Source: Hemibagrus wyckioides (taxonomy: Eukaryota > Chordata > Actinopteri > Siluriformes > Bagridae). From it: a stretch of 64,000 bases of DNA. The stretch's first letter is position 1, and the number at the start of each line of letters is the position of its first letter. The notes under the pieces were generated by a model. It was not told the origin of the DNA and searched no databases. It saw only the letters and a list, made by a program, of their open reading frames with translations. Position numbers and translations under genes: made by a program. Shown one piece after another: positions 29,510 to 64,000 of this stretch. Location: NCBI RefSeq assembly GCF_019097595.1, contig NC_080717.1:16185336-16249335 (forward strand), written 5' to 3'.

Positions 29510-30415
29510 GGATAATCCTGTATTACAGACCGCTGTAATAATTCACTGTACAATTTACAGGAAATAATCATAAAATATATTTACATTAAAATACTGTAAT
29601 ATGTTTACAGTTAATTACTTTTAGATATTTTTACAGTATATCATTGTTTCAGTACTGTAAATTTTAACTGTGAGTTCTATTGACATTTGGCTCATGCTTC
29701 TTTGAAACGTAAAGGTTAAACGTCAACCAGCACATTTTGGCAGTTTGGATTTACATCGGAGAAGGTATGAGATGGTCCCTAAAGGAATTTGTGAAATTTT
29801 TTGTGATTGTTTTGGCTAAAAAATGCTTGATTTTTTTTCTGCACCTTTTTTGTGAGGTTTATCTGCTTTTATTTATTTATTTATTTATTTTTAAGCAGTG
29901 TGAATTGGCAAAATTGCGAGCATTGTATTCTTCTTTTAAACCACTACCAGTGAAGACACATTTAATTACTTTCTGTTATAGCTGTACTCATGTTTGACGC
30001 ATATGAATCAAAGGCTTTAATTGAATCATCACCGTTGTGGTGACGTCTTGATGCGTCTTGGCCCAGATATGCGGAAAATCCACAGTAGTTTGGAACTGCA
30101 AGCTCCTCTGAATAGGGTCACGTTTGCTCGATTTTTAATCAGTTTCTGCGATGACAAAATCACAAAATCCTGGAGGGATTAGTAAATTGACCTGAAAGAG
30201 TTCAGATCCACTAATTTTCCGTTGTTGACACAATGGCAATCTTTAGTAAAACATTAATTATTTCACAATGCATTGTGGTATTTTACTGTAAAACAAATTC
30301 ACTGCTCTAATTGGCCAGATGTTTACAGTAGAATCCTGTACATTAATAAACAGTATTTTGCTGTAAAATAAATATTGTAAATGTACAGGGTTTTTTGTTT
30401 TTTTTTACAGTGTAG
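29510..30415. mobile_element. Non-autonomous DNA transposon remnant (~0.9 kb)
   Basis: The left part (29518-29665) and right part (30258-30415) are both rich in ACTGTAAA/TTTACAGT motifs, and the right side ends TTTTTTTTACAGTG, a typical end of this fish repeat. The centre (about 29690-30200) contains CATTTTGGCAGTTTGGATTTA and GATTAGTAAATTGACC, which I remember as unique internal sequence of the same element. No transposase is encoded. Confidence 0.55.
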
Positions 30416-32039
30416 AGTAGTAAATGTTCTTGTAAATTACGGAAAGGGTTTAATATTTTGATGCTACAGTATGTCTGAAGAAGCGAGCCAGTATCCGCAG
30501 CCATATGTTGCCCAGACGTATAGCAGCGTATGAGACTCTGGAATAAAAAGCGTCTCATTCCAATCTCATCTGAAAGCAATAGGCATTGTAAGTTCAAGTA
30601 AACAATCAAAGACTCATGAATGAAATCACATCTAAAATCCAGTGGGAATTAAATTAGTGACTACACACTGGCCTGAAGTGAATTGTGTTAAGAAGTCCTG
30701 TAATTAAACACCAGATTCCCTCATTGCTGTTTATATTACAGCAGACTGTGTACTGGGCGAGTATCTGAGGCCATTTGGCAGCTCTGTTCAACATTCAGTG
30801 ACAAGTCCGTCTTGTATTTGCAACACTTCTCCTTGGATGACCAGTAGTTGTGATTTGTGGAAGTCAATATGAATTTTTTTTTTTTGAAGAGTGTGTGGTA
30901 ACAGAGTGTGTCCTATCCAAACCAGATTACAATGTTTTCTGGTTTTGTGACTGCATTTTGATTTCACAGTTTTCATATTTATTAAAGTCAATAAACATGT
31001 TGACATTGTGTTGTGAATTTTCTCGGTGGTTTTAGAGAAGGTTTCTTGTTTGTTAATAAGACACACGGGATCTGTATGAAGTTTTCTGTGTTTTTGCTCT
31101 GCGGCTCAACGACACCTTTTTTGATATCCAATTTCACATGTGTGTGTCAAAAATGCAGACTAATTAAGGTATGAGGAGCCACACAAGACCAACTATATAA
31201 ACAAAATACAATCTTCTTCCTCAGTCATCGACTCCTTTGATCTGTAAAAAAAGTGTCAGACACAGCTATAGAGTTTCACACCAATGGCAGCAAACAAACC
31301 TCATTTTGCCTGAGTGTTTACCTTCTAATGCCCCCCACCAGTGTATTTAGCAGGCTCTAATTTATTTCCCATTACCCGCCTAATCTGGCCACCTAACTGA
31401 CCATGGGGCCACACACCCTGAGGCAGCGTCTTTTGCATTCTCACACTTGCTCCTTTCTCCCTCAAAGCCAGATAAAGCTCGCCCGTCTCTAGCTGTGCCT
31501 TTCTCTCGGAACTTGCGAAGAACCTTTAGAATGGTAACGAAAGCCTGGTTATCAGGCCTGGGCCAATGGGGGCTTGAGAGAGGGAGGCAGCAGCTGAGCT
31601 GACCCTAGCTCCTGCCTACACTCTGAATGTTAATAGGGATGGGAGAATGGGCAAACAGACCCATTGAGATGCGTAGGATGAATGTTTTCTTAGGGTAATA
31701 AAGTGGCAATACAAGGACGACCCAATTTTAGGGTCAACTGGTCCATATTATGTGGGGGTGAAAGGGACACTGGGGAACTGAGTGTAGACTGATTTATCTA
31801 TTACCGAGAACATCAATTAGGCTAATTCTTGCAGATATTATCAGCTCATTGTTAGATGGTGGCGAGATAATGATTCGGCCACCAAAACTCATCCTGTATA
31901 GATTATTTGTAACGTTTCATTGTAAAGTAGTCAGCCATGTGATATCAAGCTGTAACAAAATGATTCACACTAGCTAGTTCCTATTGACATGTTAATGAAA
32001 CCGATGTTGCTCTAAGAGCCATTCCTGAGACAAGTATAA

Positions 32040-32101
32040 TTCTCTCTCTCTTTCTATCTCTCTCTCTCTTTCTTTCTCTCTCTCTCTCTCTCTCTCTCTT
32101 T
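32040..32101. repeat. (TC)n microsatellite
   Basis: TC-rich tract with occasional TTTC and TATC interruptions. Confidence 0.93.
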
Positions 32102-34132
32102 TTACACTCAATCCTATTCATGTTCTGTGGAATTCCAGGGCCACAAATTTGTCCATTAGTGAGAGTTCTGAGGCAAACAGTGCTCACCTTTTGTTGTCCA
32201 TTGAAAGTAACACCAGCCCACTTTCACATCCATAGTCAACAGATCCCCAGAACTCCTCAGTGGCTTTCCATTGGTCGTCCACTTTCCAAGCCACAGTCAC
32301 ACAGAATGAATGGGGCCGGCTGAGGAATGCGGGACACAATAGTCGGAATGCGAGGTTGCTGAAAGCCTCCCCCAAACCATGCAGACACACACACAGCCGC
32401 AGTGATACATACACATGCTTTCACAAATCCAGACATGTTGAGGCCCCAAGTGTGCTCTTGATGAAGTTTGGTGTGGGAAAATATACTTTAGGCCAAGAGT
32501 GCATAAATACACGATTACCAGTGTGACATTAAATGATAAATCATGGGTCTAATTTAAAGAGGCTATAAATTGCATTTCTAACTTTTGCCATCAGTCATAA
32601 ATTATTGCCTCTCTCTTGGTCACATGGTGAACCAAATGGTTTGTCAAAATATCAGCATAGGAAATAACATCCATTTTTTTTTAACTGCCTACTTTAGATG
32701 AGTCAGCCAAATAGTAGTTCTAAATCATTGTCATGTCTTTAAACAGTGAAGTATGCTATCTACATTTGATTTTGAAATTCTTACCATTTATATTTTTCAT
32801 TGTTTTATCCTTCATATTTATTAATAGGCATTTAAAAGATTTTTCTGTCAGTTGAATACATTTAGTCTGCATTTTAATGCTATTATTTTTGTTAAACTTG
32901 TTTCTCCAACACGTCAAATAGAACTTTTTACACAAATGCAGGACATAACTATACAACTACATAAACTATATAATAAGTATAATTTTGGGGTACAGTAAGA
33001 ATGTGAGTGTTGGGAAAACAGGGATTTTATTACACTGAAGGATTTCTTTTGTTACACAAATCAGTGATTTAGATGTTAATTAATCAGTCTATATCCTTTG
33101 TTCCATAAACTATGTTAAAATCTGCCATTTCCATTTGTCGCTCATTCTCACCTACGAAGCAGGCCTAACCTCAGGAATCTCACAGCAAGCACACACACAC
33201 TCACAAATATATGTCATAGGCAACATCATTAGAATCTCCTCAAAATTTATGATCTGTCACGACTTCCACGTTACATTTTTAACACAAGGCTGGAGGTAGC
33301 ATATTATCACCGAATGCCATTTGTGTTCAATGTTGAACTAGTTTTTTCTTATCTGACATAGTTGGATTGCAACGCCTCTAACAAAACACTGCTACTCCAT
33401 GTGTTCATATGGCTGTGTCACATTTCATGACACGCAGAAATATCAGATGGTTGCATGTTTGTGGCTCGGGGCTATGTAATAGTCTCTACAGGTTTTTACT
33501 ATCGTATAGGGTAACATACTGTACTGTGTCCATGGTTCTTCATAAAGCATTGTGTCATGTATTGTTAAAAAATCAAATAAATAAAATGTTTATTATTCAG
33601 TTGAAAATGTAGAAATATTTGAAAAAGTCAAGAAACTCACCGCTGATGAGTCACGCTTCCAAAGACAACAGCAATTGTTTTGGTATGGCAGTAATGCTAC
33701 CTTGTGTGTGTCTATAAAGCCTTGACATTTCCCTTCTGATTCACCTCTCTCCACCAGTTGTGCACCTTGAAGGAATTTTTTCGCTGCCTGTTTTTTATTC
33801 ACCGCTTTTTTTTTTTGCCCCTCTCTTTTTCCATAGCAAAAAATGCTTGCATGTGTCACACATTACCTGAATCATGCGGTTCTACGTTATCTAACTACCT
33901 AACTTGGTAATATGGGACGTGCTACAAATGACTGTCTAATAAATAACATTAATCTTGATTAAATTAAAATATTAAATAACCTACATTCTTTATTGGGGGT
34001 TCTAAATGTAGTCTCTTCCCCTTCTCATGATGCCAGTAAATCCAAATAATGTTCTATTGATCAGCAAAGATAGAAGAATGTAAACTATATTTCCTTAATG
34101 TGCCCCATGTTCCTTGATGCCTTACACAGTAT

Positions 34133-35090
34133 ACAGTCAAGTCCAAAATTGCTGCCATCCTTGGAAAAGATGGAGTAAAATATTATGTAATCTTAGTGAT
34201 TAAGTAGCTAAATATTATACACTGATATGCACTGAAAGAATGAGAGAAATCCAAACTTTACCTGAAGAATGAAAATACAAAAGTCTTATTCCATATATTT
34301 TTATTATGTTTATAAACACATACACACACATACATAGAGACAATCATAATTAATGGTAAAATTCACATATATCTTTATTTAAAATTGAAATGTTTACGAA
34401 CTCTTAGCCAACATCAATGACAGAGGTATACATATGAGGTGAAACATGTGGAAGATTGGACAACACACAAAGTCATAAATTTAAGGGAAAAAAAGCAATG
34501 GCTATAAAAATAGATACAGACATGCAGACATCCACTGTTAGAGCAATAATTAAGAAGAACAACGAGAGCTGTAATAAACCTGCCTGGAAGAAGACACACA
34601 CATCGAGGAGCATGGTTAGAGGGCCAAAGAGTTCTCTAAGGATCACAGCTGGACAGATGACGGTAGCATTTTGAGGTCACCAAAGTCTGCAAATCTACAA
34701 TTAGACACCTCCTTGCCAGCAAACAATGTACAAGCTGTACTTTTTTCTTTGTCTAACCACAAAGACACTACTAAACATTTTGACTGAAACCCTTTGGCTT
34801 GCTCTATGGACAGATGTGACATAAACCGAGGTTAGTGACATCAAACACTAAAGATGGGTTTGATGTGAAAATGAAGGACCCTGATCATCAGTGTTAAGTA
34901 TGGTGGAGGATCTGTGAAGAGATGTTATGGACCCTTTTATCCTGTGAGCATATTTGTCATCATAGACTCCAGGAAGTACCAGGAAATATTTAATGGAAAT
35001 ATATTTATACCAAGAAGCTATTAATGGGTCATGGTTGATTATTTCAGCAGGACAAACATCAAAAACATATATCCAATTCCATGCAAAAAA
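34133..35090 (+). pseudogene. Tc1/mariner-like transposon relic
   Basis: The left end reads ACAGTCAAGTCCAAAATTGC followed by TGCCATCCTTGG, the terminal repeat of a widespread fish Tc1 family. Degenerate coding pieces follow: around 34560-34640 a segment translating PAWKKTHTSRSMVRGP, and around 34890-34930 ISVKYGGGSVKR, which matches the conserved region after the first catalytic Asp of Tc1 transposases. Many stops and frameshifts interrupt it. The copy stops near an A-rich run at 35083-35096 and no right terminal repeat is seen. Confidence 0.7.
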
Positions 35091-35481
35091 AAAAAATTAA
35101 TAATAAAGTCAAGCTTTTTATATTGTTGTTAAAAAAAACATTTTCAAAACATTTTTTCTTAGAATAAATTTATCAGTTAAAAACTATATTCCTCTTATAT
35201 ATTAGTGTGAGATTGAGCTAATTAAACACATCTGGATGTGACTGCATCTTGTTACCTGTATAAAAGGGTACATTTAGACAAGGTGATTTATTTCGTGTGA
35301 GGCACATAAATAAATCAAGGTTATGTTATATTTCTCATTACTGTAGGCATTAAAAATTGTGTTTTCAACCGATGAAACGAGAAAATGTTTAATGATTATA
35401 GAAGAATTCTTCTTTCTCTATAATCCACTTTGTAAACTTTTTCCTTGACTTGTCTTTACCCCTCCCCTCCCCCCGCCTTCA

Positions 35482-36166
35482 GATACCTGAGCGTGGTGGA
35501 CTCCAGGTGAACGCGTGTTGCGCGTGCACGCCGCTTTGTCTGGAGCTGCGTTCACGTGAGCGCGCAAGTCTACGCGCCGAAGACGTCGTGCCGCGCGCGC
35601 GCAGGCAACGCTCGAGCACACGACGAGTGACTCCAGCCTTGAAGCGTCCCGTCTTGAATACTACGCGGAGCTCGGAAGGGAAAAAAAAAAAACAAAAACA
35701 ACTTCTCACACAAACTTTAAATCCTTTCACGACTATTCTCTTCAGACGGAATCAAAATCCGAGTGGATACCTTCCAGCGAAAACATTTTTCGAAGCCGTT
35801 TTTAATACGAGTTGAGTGTTTTTAACCGTGTGCTCGCGGCGGCGCGGGGCTCTCTGGCAACTGGCTTTTTCACGCAAAAGTTTGACCTCGCGAGACTGCC
35901 GATAGAAACCAAGTCTTTTACAAACAAATTTTATTGTTTTAATTTTTCCCTGTAGTTGTTTTTATCTTTAACAAACTTTTTTAAGCCGAAACTCCAAGTC
36001 CGTCGAGTCGCTAAAACTTAATCTGCCTTTACAGTGAAATCAGTGAGACGGCGCATCTCCATGTGGAAATCCGACGCGGCTCTCGAAGATACATTTTAAC
36101 CGAGGAGAAATTGTATTTTTGTGATCGGTTGTGTTTTCTTCAAGCATTTGGCAGCTGGACACAACG
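35482..36166 (+). promoter_or_regulatory. gpc4: gpc4 CpG-rich promoter / 5' leader
   Basis: CpG density rises abruptly at about 35510 (for example CCGCGCGCGCGCAGG near 35591 and GCGGCGGCGCGGGG near 35837) and is far above the rest of the window, as in a CpG-island promoter. From 35485 to the start codon there is only one ATG (at 36061) in about 680 bp, which suggests that most of it is transcribed leader. No clear TATA box is visible, fitting a CpG-island type. A strong acceptor-like pyrimidine tract plus CAG ends at 35482, so an upstream non-coding exon is possible. The transcription start cannot be placed from sequence. Confidence 0.6.
36061..36099 (+). other. Upstream ORF in gpc4 leader (12 codons)
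   Basis: ATG TGG AAA TCC ... ACA TTT TAA is the only ATG-started frame in the leader. It closes 67 bp before the gpc4 ATG and is in a different frame. Its upstream context (CATCTCC) lacks a purine at -3 and is weak. It could mildly reduce gpc4 translation; this is inference. Confidence 0.4.

Positions 36167-64000
<27,834 letters not shown>

Larger units (their letters stand above)
28453..35481. other. gpc3-gpc4 intergenic region
   Basis: This region separates the gpc3 stop from the CpG-rich gpc4 leader. It holds the probable gpc3 3' UTR, a DNA-transposon remnant (29510-30415), a (TC)n tract (32040-32101) and a Tc1-like relic (34133-35090). The block 31290-31640 is not repeat-like and is a candidate regulatory segment. 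No other gene is visible on either strand. Confidence 0.75.

Noticed and set aside
36131..36166. Upstream extension of the gpc4 N-terminus beginning at a GTG
   Set aside because: There is no ATG in the extension and the signal peptide begins correctly at the ATG at 36167.

Overview
This is a vertebrate nuclear genome window, almost certainly from a teleost fish and probably an otophysan (catfish or cyprinid-like). The evidence is spliced genes with very large introns, many CA/GA/GATA microsatellites, DANA/Mermaid-like and V-SINE-like tRNA-derived SINEs, and decayed Tc1/mariner copies. The fish lineage is inferred from the repeat types; no species is claimed. Coding sequence totals about 1.67 kb of 64 kb (2.6%).

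Two glypican genes lie head to tail on the + strand. First is the 3' end of glypican-3 (gpc3). The window opens inside one of its introns (1-11632), followed by the penultimate exon (11633-11837), a 16.4 kb intron, and the last coding exon (28277-28452, stop at 28450-28452). About 7.7 kb of intergenic DNA follows. A CpG-rich, ATG-poor leader (about 35482-36166) then opens glypican-4 (gpc4, zebrafish knypek). Its exons 1-7 and the first 7 bases of exon 8 run from 36167 to the window end (428 codons read; the 3' part is outside). All splice junctions have GT/AG ends and keep one frame. Tandem gpc3-gpc4 is the arrangement known on human Xq26, which supports calling the second gene gpc4 rather than gpc6.

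Both products are GPI-anchored heparan sulfate proteoglycans that modulate Wnt, Hedgehog, BMP and FGF signals at the cell surface. The gpc3 part carries the two Ser-Gly glycosaminoglycan sites in an acidic setting and the hydrophobic GPI tail. The gpc4 part carries the signal peptide, all 14 conserved cysteines and a furin-type site.

Introns and intergenic DNA hold fossil transposons: a MITE-like element at 2.1-2.7 kb, a LINE tail at 3.0-3.3 kb, Tc1-like relics at 14.3, 34.1 and 49 kb, DNA-transposon remnants at 17.4-18.6, 22.7 and 29.5-30.4 kb, and SINEs at 2.8, 5.7, 26.7, 27.8, 37.3 and 56.8 kb. I found no independent protein gene on the minus strand, no tRNA, rRNA or miRNA gene I could support, and no CRISPR or prokaryotic feature. 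The most interesting points are an RRKR dibasic site and an Arg-rich insertion in the gpc3 tail, a single short uORF in an otherwise ATG-free gpc4 leader, a splice site in gpc4 that reads as both acceptor and donor, and a duplicated non-coding module near 9.9 kb.
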